From NCBI GenBank assembly GCA_009733575.1, contig ML769476.1, positions 62,001-126,000 on the forward strand: 64,000 nt of DNA, in the 5' to 3' direction. A program made the translations under genes and the position numbers. The DNA is from Gymnopus androsaceus JB14 (Eukaryota; Basidiomycota; Agaricomycetes; Agaricales; Omphalotaceae). A model generated the notes under the pieces. The model saw only the letters and a program-made list of their open reading frames with translations. It searched no databases and was not told the DNA's origin. This document shows positions 46,416 to 58,875 of this stretch, piece by piece (positions within the stretch are counted from its first letter, which is position 1; each line of letters begins with the position of its first letter).

Positions 46416-48283
46416 TCAAACATCAGCAGCAATAAGGAGCTCGTCCTCAGCCCCAGCTGCTCCCAAAGCTGCAACATCTATCAACAGAGCGTGGAGCATC
46501 TGAATTTCACTGTCAGCAAGCTTATCGTTACCAGCTGCTTCGCCAATCGATTTCGATCCCAAAACCATGTCTACCCGTTCCAATGGTTCACAGTCAGACT
46601 CGTCATCCGCCAATGACATTAGAATCTCCGCAGGGGTAGGAACGTGCGCACCCGGAGCCGGAGATGGGGATGTTGAGCGGGAAACGCAGATTGAAAGAGG
46701 GCTTAGACTTCGGGAGATGAATGCCGGACTTTGATGATGAAGCGAGGGGTACGAGAACAATGGGGACGACTCTCCGTTTGAGGGGACCTTCGGCTGCTGC
46801 CTAAAAGCCAACACACCATCCACGGCGATTACGGAGTCTGAAGCATCGTAGCTCTTCCGTTCACCGTCAAAACTATGTTCATCCAAGAACGATGCCTCTG
46901 CACTATGCGAAGAGAGAAGAAGACTCTCTGAAATCGGTGGTAGAGGAGTCGCGGCGATGTAGGGATCCCGTGGTGTGAGGGGAGATATGGGAGATGACGA
47001 TGAAGAAGAGTCTGGGGACTGTACTGGTGTGATAAGGTAGTCAATTGGCGGCAAAGGCCGTGCGGGATGGCGAGCCGACTTTTTAGAATTACACTTTGGA
47101 GATGCAGGAAGCTAGCGGCCGTAGAGGTGCTGAAGAAACATGTGGAGGAGGGGATTCAGGCATGGTAGGTTGCGGATCGACGACCTGAATAACATTGTCC
47201 TCGTCAAAAGTACACGTTCCTTTCTCCGTGTGATATTTCAGTCCACCGGAATTTCTGTAAATCTGCGACGAAAGGGTAAGAAAACGTCGAGACTCAAATT
47301 AAATTGATAAGTCTCACCTTGGTGCATCCAGGGATCTATTGACAATGAAGAACCAATGAGGCTTGAAAAAAAAAAACCAGAAAAGACCAGAAATACTCAC
47401 TGGACACGGAAGAAGCGAGTCTTTCTTCGAAGACTTTCTTGTAGACCGTTTGTTCAGTAACATCGGGAGTGGACAAAAAGGTTGAAATCGGTTTCGCAGG
47501 AGCAGGGCGGTACTGTAGAGCGTACTTTACTGGGCGTAGACTTTTTGGGAAAGGACGCTGCATCCTTCCTATGTGAAATATCCGGAGTCTAGATCTGATA
47601 GGGCCGACCGAGCTTTCATACTGTGACCCCAGAGCCGGGTCCTGCTCCAGTACCAGAAGTCGCTGCATGACAATGAATCGGCTCCACAAGAGGGGGGACA
47701 TATGGCGACGACGGTCGAGTACACGGACGCTCAAAGCGAGATAGCGGATGTCGGAGCGGAGGACAATGAGGAAGATTGTCCGCATCGCAAGTAGTAAAGT
47801 AATCTAACTGAAACGTATCTTCATTCGATGAAAAGTCACTGGTAGGCTGCGGAGTCGAGTATGCCGTTTGGAAAAGCATGAAGCATGACGGGGGAGAGTC
47901 ATTGGGAGAGAGACTATTGGCTCGGGATCCAACGAATTCGGTCAACGAATGCTGAACCTTCGGAGGCCATGACATAGGGCCATTCGGTCCTACATGGGCC
48001 TCCTCGATGTGATCATATAGATCATGGAGGCTCGGAAGGCGAACATAACAACCGATACAGACAAAGTTCGAGCACTAGACCAAGTCAGCGATAATCTTCG
48101 ATTAATATAAAGATACGAACGAAATGCCACTGGAAGCTCGAGACCAAATCACAGTTCGTAAACGATCTGTCGAAAGCAGTTTTACAGACGGAACGTGATT
48201 GTGATTGAGAAAGCCTAAGCGCAAGATCAGATTGTTTTCAAATGCTGGACGGGGACTTACACGTTGCTGAGTCGAGCCATCAT
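46416..48283 (-). CDS. Sfp1-like C2H2 zinc finger regulator
   Basis: Start MMARLSNV at 48283. Two spaced zinc fingers of the fungal Sfp1 type, which in yeast controls ribosome biogenesis genes. Finger 1 after an intron ending near 48075 reads CSNFVCIGCYVRLPSLHDLYDHIEEAH. Then comes a Ser/Pro-rich spacer (TEFVGSRANSLSPNDS, TAYSTPQPTSDF). The second finger is built over introns: SKKDSLLPCP (about 47400) + IPGCTK (47343-47326) + IYRNSGGLKYHTEKGTC (about 47262-47212). The tail is long and disordered (SPISPLTPRDPYI, SLSPLSICVSRSTSPSP) and closes MLHALLIDVAALGAAGAEDE with TGA at 46416. The short joins between 47650 and 47480 are unresolved because frames change there. Nuclear by analogy. Confidence 0.75.
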
Positions 48284-49345
48284 GGATGAGGGAAAGGGAG
48301 AAAGGGTACAGAGAAAATCATGGAACCTGGGATGATATACAGGGACCCTGGTTTGACACGATGTGATCTATGATAGAAGAAGGTCTTCTGGAGTATTACT
48401 CTGAACGAAAATAGAAGTCGAAGCCGCGGAAGATTCTCCGACAGTCACAAAGCTGATTCAGGAAATCCGTGTCCCCGGCTCCGCTGAAAACAGACTCATC
48501 GAACGTAAATATGTGTGGGCACGAGATAGCCAATGCACATTTGCAGTGGAAACAAGGCGGTGATTCATCTTCAGAAGTTGGGACGATATCCAGTTTTGTG
48601 AAGTTGGTAGCGAACTAAAACACCTATCCTCCGTCCCGTTCATTCCAAAAGTCCTCATTGTCATGGTGACCAAAGTAGAAGATTGTCAAAATTCGTCTTG
48701 CGAGATGCGAAGAGAAGGTTCGGACTTGCGTAAAGCGAAGAACCAGGGCATCTCATCATATCTAATCTGAATCGATGGATTCGAGTAAGCGAGATTTGCT
48801 TGAACGGAGCATGAACCTACTCGAAAAATGGACTCTGGTTTCTCAGAGGAGTTCTGACTCTGGAATACGCGCTCCAGTTAGATTTCCTTTAATATATGGC
48901 AGTTATGCTTAAAACTTCTACGCAGAGTGGTCAGCGATAGCGAAACAAAAAACTGATACGCGTACCTTGGTCTCAATTGTCCCAAGACACTCGCGTTGTC
49001 CTCGATCAACAGAAGTATGCATCCAGCTCCAGCTAATTCCCGGATCCATAACGTCGGCTGAAATGTTAGTTTCCTAAAGCTATGGCAAGTCGAGACGGTA
49101 AAAAGTGTCCTGGCAGCAGACGGGGCAGCCAGAGCAGGTCATTATTCATGCAAATATTAGAGAAGACGATATATATTGATAAAACGGAAAGCAAAAAGAT
49201 GATTGGGCATGCCCTGGTGAACATCGTGAACGTCGTGGAAGAGAAACACAGAATCGGGCCGTGAGCCCGTCCCGCATGCCTCTTCGAACGATAGGCTCAA
49301 ACAGCTAGCTCTCCTGCTCACTATGCCATCGGAGTCTCCCAAGGG
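48284..49345. other. intergenic
   Basis: Upstream of the Sfp1-like gene and downstream of dehydrogenase copy 1. Only short chance frames (60-72 codons) are seen. Confidence 0.4.
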
Positions 49346-50665
49346 TTAACCACTAGCTTCAAATCCGCTAACTTTATTCTCCTCCAACCTCCTCAGCCCA
49401 TCCGGTATACCTTCAAGCCCGCCCGAAAGCTTCTCTATCCTCGTTGGCTACATAACACAATGCAATCGCAAGTGAATAAGAGGAACAGTATTAGCCATTG
49501 AGGGCTCACCTTTATGATTCCCTTTTCCAAAAACTTGTCCAAATTTTTGTACATCTCGATCCCAAGCGTGTTGAATAAATGAACAAGCCCAACTGTACCG
49601 ACGACCTTTCTACCGTCCTTCAACTCCACCGTTTCTTCAATAGCCGTAGCGTTGACAAAAACTCCATTAGGGGACAAATAATCGATGTGCAACTGTTTGT
49701 GAGGGCTGTCGACAGTATCGTATACGAGCAGCAATTCAGCTCCATTTAGAATGGTCTTGATTTCTGAAAAGATGGCCTCCTCCGAATCATGTCTATCGAT
49801 AACATGAGTAGCTCCCAGTCCCTTCAAGTAATCAACGTGTTTCAGCGAACTGGTGGTGATAACCGGTGAGTGGCCTAGATACTTTGCGATTTGGATCGCT
49901 GAGTGCTACGTCAGTCAACCATCTGCTCGGAACTTTCTGCTACTAACTGAATTGGCCGACGGACGAAGAGCCCCCAAGAATCACGATAGGCTCTCCTGTG
50001 GCTGAATTTTCCATGCCATCCTCCCAAAATCCCTTCCGTCCTGCCCCTCCCCTTAAGCTGTATGGCTTGGCAAGTGCTTCGGATACTGCATAGGTCGGTT
50101 GCAACTCGACAGGTGGGCTCGGAAGAGATAATCCAAATGCTGCTGTGCATAAAGCAAGTGGGATAGTGCAGGCCTCGAGGAGCGACATAGTTGAAGGTAT
50201 CTTTGTAAACAGCCCAAAGTCAGGTTTGAATACTTATCACAATCGATAGCTATTGACTCACCTTTATAGCGAGATCCCCATGTACGAGAGCATACTGTTG
50301 GAAACTTGTCCTCTCCTCTGTGTACCATCCTTGAAACGCTCTGTCGACAAGTCACCGAGAGTAGGTATTCCGAACGGAGTTGTATGTGCGACTCACATTC
50401 TATCGCCCTTTGCCAGGCCCGACTTAACTTCCAACCCAACCTCAGTTATAATACCAGCACCATCGGTTCCAGGAAATTGCGGATACGATACAATACCTAA
50501 ACGGCTCATGATCCGACGGAACTTCCATTCGGAAGGATTTAAGCCTGCGGCTTCGACCTTGACCAGAACGTCCTTGGGACCGACAGGAGGGATGGGAATG
50601 GAGACAACAGTGTATGGAACTTCCGCAGAAGGGATAGCGAGAGCTTTTTGCACCTCCCCAGTCAT
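49346..50665 (-). CDS. medium-chain dehydrogenase/enoyl reductase, array copy 1, altered C-terminus
   Basis: Zinc-type alcohol dehydrogenase superfamily, of the Zn-free ToxD/trans-enoyl-reductase kind; NADPH-dependent reduction of an unknown substrate. ATG 50665-50663 (MTGEVQKALAIPSAEV). Exons 50665-50397 (GroES-like part, LVKVEAAGLNPSEWK, GTDGAGI), 50340-50262, then three more with donors/acceptors like copy 2. Blocks: FQQYALVHGDLAIK; SLLEACTIPLALCTAAFGL; the nucleotide-binding VILGGSSSVGQF and IQIAKYLGHSPVITTSS; GATHVIDRHDSEEAI; LLVYDTVDSPHKQL. The last exon has an extra T (GGATTTGAAG against GGATTGAAG in copies 2 and 5). The frame ends SGFEASG-TAA (49348-49346), losing the LKLVVNPWETPMDS end of its siblings. 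Activity may survive this small change. Confidence 0.85.
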
Positions 50666-50795
50666 TGTAGCTGGATGAAGATCTCTCAAACTGTGTGAAC
50701 CGGTTTATAGGAATTCCACCTACAATACAATCATGATTGCGCCTACTAATGCGGAGATACGTGCGTCTCCATCGTGTATACTTTGGTAATGATTT

Positions 50796-50822
50796 AGAAA
50801 TCGCGAATGAACCGGGAAATTA
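50796..50822. promoter_or_regulatory. shared upstream motif, copy 1
   Basis: AGAAATCGCGAATGAACCGG then GAAATTA, about 130 bp before the start of copy 1. The same text recurs ahead of the other array members. Confidence 0.5.
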
Positions 50823-51411
50823 CTAGGAGCTCCCGTCGGATATCCCGGAAGCGCCCTCCGAAATGGAAAGGACACTGCTAGGCTTATGTACTTCTGTTCC
50901 GAGATGAAGATGCATCATGGGAAAGAGAAAGAGAAAGAAGGTGGATGCTTTGAAGAAAAAAAAGCCCTCATTGGTTATCGACGAACGCGTTGATTTGGAT
51001 TTCGATGTAGAATGGAAAAGATTAGTAAATCTTTACCTTTCGACATCCTTATGATTCGGAATTCCCCAATTTATTTTACTGGCTTGTCTCTCTATTCGAG
51101 TCGGTGTTTCAGGCAACTATGGATTCTTCGGATTGAAGGGTATCTCCGGTTCTGCTGGACTTGATTTAAGACCTACAGCTAAAGAATAAACTTTTAACTG
51201 ACCACACAAATTCTTCGGAGCCTTGAAGAAGCGTGCTGCGACTTGAGTGGGGCTAGGGTCTCGAGTAGGGCCTCAGTTTTGGAAACTTGTGATTCACGGG
51301 GTTGTACTCCATATCGTCTGACATAATCCGCACTGATTTTTGGAGTCTCACTTTCATCTTCTTTGGAGCGAATCGGTTATTTATCTTCATCAACGGTCGC
51401 AATCATGAAAT

Positions 51412-51503
51412 TAGAGCTTATTAGCAGCGCATCGTAAAGTTGCTCCACATAATTGATTTGAATATAATCTCAGCACTTTACGATGCGCTGCTAATAAGCT
51501 CTA
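51412..51503. repeat. perfect-arm hairpin between copies 1 and 2
   Basis: Left arm 51412-51440 (TAGAGCTTATTAGCAGCGCA..AAAGT) is exactly the reverse complement of the right arm 51475-51503. Arms are 29 bp, loop 34 bp. No coding. It could be a fold-back transposon remnant or a structured transcript. Confidence 0.9.
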
Positions 51504-51911
51504 TTGAGTGACTCCTGCACTACGCACTCCCAAGATGAGAAACCAATGGGAGACAATCTCAGACAAACAGCTTGCCATAGTATCGAAATCCATCTCAGCC
51601 TCTCTGACAGTGGCAGCTGGCTCAACTGCTCTGAGCGTCGTGGTAGCAACACTGGCTTGATTTTTGATGCTTGCTAGCCCGTACTCAACTTAACCGGTAA
51701 AGATGGAGCCTGAGGTACATATATGAGTTGTTGATCTACAGAAAATTGCGTAGAATTGTAAGGTTAATTTCTCTCTACCTATCAATACTGCTACCTAAAC
51801 CTTAGCGCCCAAGAGTCCCTTTAACCGTAACGGCGATACTTATCATCGTTATTGGCATCAGGAAGCGTGGGCTCAAACAGCTAGTCCTCCTCGAATTAAC
51901 CAGCTACTCTC

Positions 51912-53297
51912 TCAACTATCCATCGGAGTCTCCCATGGATTAACCACTAGCTTCAATCCACTAACTTTATTTTCTTCCAACCTCTTCAGCCCGTCCGGTA
52001 TACCTTCAAGCCCGCCCGAAAGCTTCTCTATCCTTGTTGGCTAAATAACACAATGACCGAAAGTGAATAAGAGGAACAGTATTAATCATTCAGAGCTGAC
52101 CTTTATGATTCCCTGTTCCAAAAACTTGTCCAAATTTTTATACATCTCGAGCCCAAGGGATTTGAATAAATGCACACTCCCAAAGGTAGCGATTGCCTTT
52201 CTCCCATCTTTCAGCTCCAGTGTTTCTTCGATACCCATAGCATTCACAAAAATTCCGTTAGGGGACAGGTAATCGACATGCAACTGTTTGTGAGGGCTGT
52301 CGACAGTATCGTATACGAGCAATAGTTCAGTTCCATTCAGAATGTTCTTGATTTCTGAAAAGATGGCCTCTTCCGAATCATGTCTATTGATAACATGAGT
52401 AGCTCCGAGTCCCTTCAAGTAATCAGCGTGTTTGAGCGAACTGGTGGTGATAATCGGTGAGTGGCCAAGATACTTTGCAATTTGGATTGCTGATTAGAAG
52501 TGAATGCTACGTCAGTCAACCATCTTCTCAGAAATTTTATTACGGACTGAATTGGCCGATGGACGAAGAACCCCCAAGAATCACGATGGGCTCTCCTGCG
52601 GCTGAATTTTCCGCATCATCCTCCCAAAATCCCTTCCGTCCTGCCCCACCCCTTAGGCCATATGCATCAGACGCCATGAGAAATGTTTCGGGTACTGCAT
52701 GGGTCAGTTGCAGCTCATTCGGTGGGTTCTGAAGCGATAATCCGAATGCTGCTGTGCATAAAGCCAGTGGGATCGTGCAGGCCTCGAGGAACGACATGGC
52801 TGAGGGTATCTTTGACAATAGGCGAATTGAATACCACTAGAAATCCCAAACTCACCTTTACAGCGAGATTACCGTGGACGACGGCGTACTGTTGAAAGCT
52901 GGTCCATTCCTGTCTGAACCATCCCTGAAAAGCTCTTTCCAAATTACCAACTGAATAAGCGCCCCGATGTAAGCTGAATGTAGCAGGAACACTGTACTCA
53001 CATCCTATCGCCCCTTTCCAGGCCTGACTCAACTTCAGAACCTATCTCAACTACAATGCCCGCTCCGTCAGTTCCGGAAAACTGCGGATAATGGCCTGCA
53101 ATGCCTAGAAGGCTCAGGAATTTAACGTGGCGGATCTTCCACTCGGCTGGATTTAAGCCCGCTGCTACAACCTTGACCAAGATGTCCTTGGGGCCCACAG
53201 GAGGAATTGGAATAGAGATGACAGTGTATGGACCATCCGCGGAAGGGATAGCGAGAGCGTTTTGCATTTCTTTAGTGTCCACTTTAGACTTGGTCAT
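51912..53297 (-). CDS. medium-chain dehydrogenase/enoyl reductase, array copy 2, intact
   Basis: The reference member of the array. Exons 53297-53002, 52934-52856, 52809-52548, 52489-52101 and 52040-51912 give 384 codons plus TGA with every phase matching. Domains: GroES-like N-terminal half (PYTVISIPIPPVGPKDILVK, AGLNPAEWKI, PQFSGTDGAGIVVEIGSEV), then FQGWFRQEWTSFQQYAVVHG, SFLEACTIPLALCTAAFGL, an insert with a basic/Gly segment (GLRGGAGRKGFWEDDAEN), the Rossmann dinucleotide loop VILGGSSSIGQF plus IQIAKYLGHSP, INRHDSEEAIFSEI, YDTVDSPHKQLHVDYL, and the end VSGLKLVVNPWETPMDS. No zinc-ligand Cys cluster is seen, so a reductase is likelier than a zinc alcohol dehydrogenase. Substrate unknown; no polyketide synthase is nearby. 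Confidence 0.92.
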
Positions 53298-53394
53298 TTA
53301 CCTGAGTGGAGTTCCTTTGAAAGACCATACTATAGTAAAAGAGACAATTTATACCTTCTTTTCCTTCCCATGTGAGTGATTACAAGTTCCTTTA

Positions 53395-53590
53395 GAAAGC
53401 ACGAATGAACCGGAAAATGATCCTTGTGAGGCGTTTGACCAGCAAAGAACAGAAATTCAACGTAAACGTATAAGTATTAGAAAGCGCGAATGAACCGGAA
53501 AATAATCCATGCGAGGCGTTTGACCAGCACAGAATAGAAATTCAATGTAAACATATAAGTATTAGAAAGCGCGAACGAACCGGAAATTTA
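53395..53590. repeat. tandem repeat carrying the upstream motif
   Basis: The motif AGAAAGCGCGAATGAACCGG recurs at 53395, 53479 and 53574, each followed by AAA(A/T), with GAGGCGTTTGACCAGCA and ATAGAAATTCAA-like text between the copies. Units are about 84-95 bp. It lies just upstream of copy 2. Confidence 0.85.
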
Positions 53591-53740
53591 TCTTATTCTT
53601 CCACCAGCTTAATGGTGTTAAAAGTTGGATAACAAAAGCATTCAGTAGAAGATTCTGATAAGATTGAAAGTCAACGGTGATAACGGCGATATCATGATTC
53701 ATAGCGCCCGAAAGTGGGAAGCACGGGCTCAAACATGTAT

Positions 53741-55260
53741 TTCTCCTCGAATTAAGCAACTACTCTTTCAACTATCCATCGGAGTCTCCCCTGGATTAAC
53801 CACTAGCTTCAATCCACTGACTTTATTCTCCTCCAACCTCTTCAGCCCGTCCGGTATACCTTCAAGCCCGCCCGAAAGCTTCTCTATCCTTGTTGGCTAA
53901 ATAACACAATAATCGCAAGTGAATAAGAGGGACAGTATTAATCATTCAGAGCCGACTTATTGCATGGTCCTTGCCGGCTGTTCAAAAACTTTGTCCTAAA
54001 TTATTGTATTGGACATTCTCCAGCCGAACAAGGGACTTTCTCATATAATAGAGCGAACTCTCTAAATATAGTATGCGTTGCCGATCCTCGCAGTCTTTGT
54101 CAGTCTCTCTGATTCTTTCGATACCATTCTTAGCGATTTGGTCACATTTAAATTCGTTAGTGAGATTCATTGCATTATATTCTGGTTAGGTCATGTTTTG
54201 CAATTATTCTAGTGTTTGAGGTCTCTGTCGCTATCTGTATCGTTTCTGTATATGTGTCTATATCTGTATTATGTTGTGCAGTGTCCCGGTTCTAGATGTA
54301 TCTGATGTGTATCCTGTAAAATAAGGAGCGAATTGATACCATAGAATGACATCTTCCGATGTGATCATCGCTCATAACTTCGCACCTAACCATATGAGAT
54401 AGTCATCCGAGTCCCAGCGTCAAGTAATCAACGTGTTTACAGCCGAACTGGTGGTGATAATCGGTGAGGGTGCAACGTACATGTGGTATCGCAGATATCT
54501 GGATGCGCTAGACAGAAATATTAGAGACTTGTATGAAAGACATAGATCCAATTCCTAGTCTTGACCATCACCTGATAAAGCCATCTTCTGAACGATTACA
54601 ACACTGAATATATGCGCCCTCGAATTATAGTGATACTAGACTTGGGACAGTGACACGGACGAAGGTAACACCCTGTAATCCAAAGATCACAAATAGATTT
54701 CCCCTATCCCGCGCTTCGCCCTCTTCCAGGCCTGATACTTCTCCACTGCGTCTTCCTCACGCAAACTATCTTCAACATATCACACAACCTTGCCTCCGGC
54801 CCAAGTCAGCCCCTTCGGAAAACTGCGGTACATGGTCTCTGAACAATACCGTATAGAAGATGCATCAGGGAAGGTCCTTACGCTGGACGGAATTCGTCTT
54901 TCCACTCTGAGCCTGGATTGCCTTTGATCAAGCCCGTGCTTAAATCTCATGCACAAGGGGTGGCTCGGATGCATTAGGGTGCCCGACATGGCGTGAAGCT
55001 TGTGTTCAGTGAATAACAGAGAAGTGGAGGACAGTGTATGAGATACCATCGCGTGGATAGAGGGCATATCGCGAGAGCGGTTTTGGCATGTATCTTTATA
55101 TTGTGGATCCAGCGTTTATAACTTGGTCATTTGTTCGCCACGGCTCTGTGGTAAGTTCCTGTTGAAAAGTGAGACACATCAATACCTTGAAAGTACAACA
55201 TCACCTTAGTAGACAACAATCTGAGTTACCACCCTTCTTTTCCTTCCCATGTGAGTGATT
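53741..55260 (-). pseudogene. dehydrogenase array copy 3, relic
   Basis: 53741-53955 matches the last exon and its flank (CATCGGAGTCTCCC, TTAACCACTAGCTTCAATCC, CCCGCCCGAAAGCTTCTCTA). A foreign stretch of about 450 bp follows. 54420-54472 matches the start of exon 4 (AAGTAATCAACGTGTTT, GAACTGGTGGTGATAATCGGTGAG). 54700-55130 is a strongly diverged exon 1 (TTCCAGGCCTGAT, GGAAAACTGCGG, GACAGTGTATG, TATCGCGAGAGCG), and 55225-55260 matches the promoter (TTCTTTTCCTTCCCATGTGAGTG). No open frame survives. Confidence 0.75.
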
Positions 55261-56934
55261 ACACTTCCTTTTAGAGAAGCCACCGGCAGATTTAACCCTG
55301 GGATTGACATGCTCCAGTCTGGTTTCAGTTCCTGTGCGTTAATCGAATCTTCGCACCAGATAGAAAAAATATGTCTCTCGTTCAAACGTATCAAAGAGTC
55401 ATATGTCGATTGAAGAAAAGCGCGAATGGACGGAAAGTAGGTAAACTTCATGTTGCGGTAGATGGCGATTCATCGATCTCTAAGCCAGTCAAGCTACCGA
55501 TAATTTTTCAGATACTAGAACACTCAACTTGCCTACTTTAATGAATCAACTGACGCGCGAATTCAGACACCGGAAATTTATCAGTTATATCATCTTGCCG
55601 ACCTATAGAGCTTAAATAGTGTTTCGGATTAAACGGTGTTGCTGCGGACCTAAAGGACTAAAAGAAAGAAGCGGAATTCTCAGTCCATTCGCTGGATTTA
55701 ATGACGACTGCACTTACTCGCATACATTTTGGACCAGGAACTCAACGGGATAACGGCGATATTCTATCGATTCGAGTGAAGCGCCCAGACAAGTGGAGAG
55801 ACACGGGCGCATATTCATAGTACATGAAGATAATTCATTGTTTTATCTCCTACTCGAGATGTTAGCGATCCCTACAGTAAGGGTTTCATTTCAACTGCAT
55901 GCGGACATTGGTAGTCTCCTTCTGCGGATTTTCACCTGGATAACTTCATTTTCCACATGGACTTTCTTTCTCTCCAACCCTCTTGTTTCAGGCCTGGCGC
56001 TGGTACCGTGTGGTATTTTCCTTGAACGAAGCTTATCATAGAACAATGTTTTCACCGCCCGTTAAATTAACCGCTTATCTTTATAGTCCCTTGTTGGGCT
56101 ATGGTTTATAACTTAATAACATCAAATTGATATCGCAAGTGAACTGCCAGATAGAATGATATTTGGACAGTATCGTGCGTATAATCAATTTCAGTCAGTG
56201 ACCGATACTCTTTTTGGTTCCGGTCTCCTTGTGTTACCATCAGAACTGATTGGTCACAATCTTGGTAATTGTACTATACCTTCGAAGCACCTAGGTGACT
56301 TGAATATGCATTATGTCTATCTCTACTCCCTGAGAATAGCTTGGACTACGCGAAGTATTGCCATTTCTACTCCATCTTCTTATTCCAAATGCAATCTTCG
56401 CAGCTTGCTGGACCATTATTCTCGAAAGTGACCATGGTTATGCATAGTAGCGCGGAAATAGATAAATTTCGATCTAAGAGTGTAAGCATGAGGCATAATC
56501 GCGCGGGAATGCAAGTTCGTGTGTTTTATTTAGGTTGAGGCGCTGTGACGCTCGTATCTGTGTCACTTAGGAGCATAGTAGGATTCAAGTATTCCCTTCT
56601 TCAGGAATGTTTTTCGTGATTCTTGATGTTATTGTACATGACATGTGCCTAGGTCTCCTTCGCCCGAAACACTGCACGTGATGCTATGCGATAGCGGGAT
56701 GAATTTGCGCTTCTCGAGTAGATTACCATTCTCAAAGGTGAAACTATCATTGCTGATGATTTGCGAACTGGTTGGATCTGTGAGTCTGAGACTTCGTGAG
56801 CATGCTCCAACATTGAGTTATGTATTATGATAGCTTTGCAATTTGGGATACAGCTGACCTATAGAAAACGGTAATTACAAGACTGTCAGTGCAATCTCGC
56901 TATATCCTGACCGTTCTAATAAGTTTATTTAGTA
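55261..56934. other. spacer between relics
   Basis: Two degenerate relatives of the upstream motif (GAAAAGCGCGAATGGACGG at about 55414; GCGCGAATT..ACACCGGAAATTTATC at about 55556). Plus-strand frames of 60-90 codons have no recognisable content. Confidence 0.4.
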
Positions 56935-57710
56935 TACTAGAGATCCCATAAGACTGGTCATACGGGGCACGACGGTACGCACAGAACATCCAAGAAATTC
57001 ACAATTGGGTTTCTCTCCTCGGGCTGAATTTTCCGCGTCTTCCTCCCAAAATCCCTTCCGTGCAGCCCCTCCCCTTAAGCCATATTCTGGGAAGGCCTTA
57101 GCAAATGCTTCAGGTACTGCATGAGACAGTTGCAGCTCAAGAGGGGGGCTCGGAAGAGATAATCCGAATGCTGCTGTGCATAAAGCAAGTGGGATAGTGC
57201 AGGCCTCGAGGAACGACATGGTTGAGGGTATCTTCGTAGCGGATGATAGGCAAAGTGAATACCACTAGAAATCCCAAACTCACCTTTACAGCGAGATTAC
57301 CGTGGACGACAGCGTACTGTTGAAAGCTGGTCCATTCCTGTCTGAACCATCCCTGAAAAGCTCTTTCCACAAGTCACCGATTGAGTAGGTGGTCCAACTC
57401 AAGTTGGATGTGGGACTCACATTCTATCGCCCTTTTTCAGGCCTGACTCAACTTCAAAGCCTATCTCAACTACGATACCAGCACCATCGGTTCCAGAGAA
57501 TTGCGGATACGTGCCTGCGACACCTAAAAGGCTCAAGAACCGACGGATCTTCCATTCAGCTGGATTTAAGCCTGCAGCCTCGACTTTGACCAGAACGTCC
57601 TTGGGACCGACAGGAGGGATGGGAATAGAGATCACAGTGTATGGACTGTCCACAGAAGGGATAGCGAGAGCTTTTTGCATCTCTCCAGTGGTAACTTTAG
57701 ATGCGTTCAT
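56935..57710 (-). pseudogene. dehydrogenase array copy 4, 5' half only
   Basis: ATG 57710 gives MNASKVTTGEMQKALAIPSV and an intact first exon (PYTVISIPIPPVGPKDVLVK, AEWKIRRFLSLLGVAG, GAGIVVEIGFEV) and second exon (FQGWFRQEWTSFQQYAVVHG). Exon 3 begins normally (SFLEACTIPLALCTAAFGL, GLRGGAARKGFWEEDAENSA). It then collapses after RGE, where small insertions spoil the nucleotide-binding loop (EFLGCSVRTV in place of VILGGSSSV). Exons 4 and 5 are missing. It shares its 5' flank with copy 5. Confidence 0.85.
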
Positions 57711-57849
57711 TGTAGCTGGGTGAAGTTTTCTTGAAGCGAAGTGTATGAACCAATTTATAGAAATTCCGCCTACTATGCAGCTATGGTTGCCTATACTAAG
57801 TAACGCCGAGATACGTGCGACTCCATTCTGTATACTTCGGTCACGGTTT

Positions 57850-57876
57850 AGAAATCGCGAATGAACCGGGAAATTA
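57850..57876. promoter_or_regulatory. shared upstream motif, copy 4
   Basis: AGAAATCGCGAATGAACCGG then GAAATTA, identical over the core to copy 1 and about 140 bp before the start of copy 4. Confidence 0.5.
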
Positions 57877-57939
57877 TATATATTCTGCAGCTTAGCTCTA
57901 TGGACTGCTGGACTGCAAAGTAATATTTTCAAATTCCAA

Positions 57940-58830
57940 TCAAATTCGAACTGCTGACAATCCCGAAGGACCGGTATTAGAAGGGAAATAGTAATACTCC
58001 ACAGTTAGATGAGCCTATCGGAGGACAAGTTGGCGTATACATAGATGAACCCGAGCTTGAAGCCATTGCACTGGATGGATGAATAATAGACTTTGTGATT
58101 ACTTGTGAAAGAAATACCTTGTAGGCTTGCGACGGACAGACTCACACGCGAGATGAAGGTTGCTTTAGATACTAGGCGAACTATTGTATAATTATCTGAG
58201 TCGAGCTTCAACTACATTGAGTACATGTACCATATAAAAGTATTCAGTATAAGCTGTTAACCATACTTTTGTTATCCGATCCAGATTCCAAAGCGGCCAT
58301 ACGGACATATACCATATATGAACATCCCGTTAGTACTCAAGTTCTCATGGTACCTTATACATTCGTTCAGTTAGCCGATTACCACCACTGAGATGTGAGT
58401 ACCTAGCTTACTGACTGTCATTAGATATATTCATTCTTTTACTCTAGGTATATTATAATGCTAAGTGCTTTACCACCACTACTGAGATATATTCATTCTT
58501 TTATTCTAGCCCTCGCACTTGCGGCCCTCTCTCGTCCTTCGGTCCACTGTGCAGATATAAGCGTACGACGCCATAGTAATAATGTACGAGAGAAGAAAAC
58601 GTGGGCCTATCGCGGTCCTACGGAATCCCAAGATTGAAGCATTCAATCATACGCGTGTCAAACAGTCAAATGTTCATATCCATCATCCGTCGCATTCACG
58701 TTCATACGAGTAGCATACCATCCATTCACCAAGACCTCCTCATCGTTCCGGTCCAACTTCTTCTTTGTCCTTAGCGACTCGATACCGAAAACGCCTCTGC
58801 ACAGGTAGCCGCGATATCCTGATATTGGCA
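57940..58830. repeat. duplicated array boundary segment
   Basis: 57950-58170 aligns with 60430-60650 (CCGGTATTAGAAGGGAAATAG, TGAGCCTATCGG, ACAAGTTGGCGTATA, TTGCGACGGACAGA). 58560-58830 aligns with 60760-61010 (AATGTACGAGAGAAGAAAAC, CCAAGATTGAAGCA, CTCCTCATCGTTCCGGTCCAA), which is the 3' end of the neighbouring thioredoxin-fold gene. The array thus grew by duplicating a unit that includes this gene's tail. Confidence 0.85.
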
Positions 58831-58875
58831 TCGGGCTCAAACAACTAGTCCTCCTCGAATTAACCAGATACTCTT

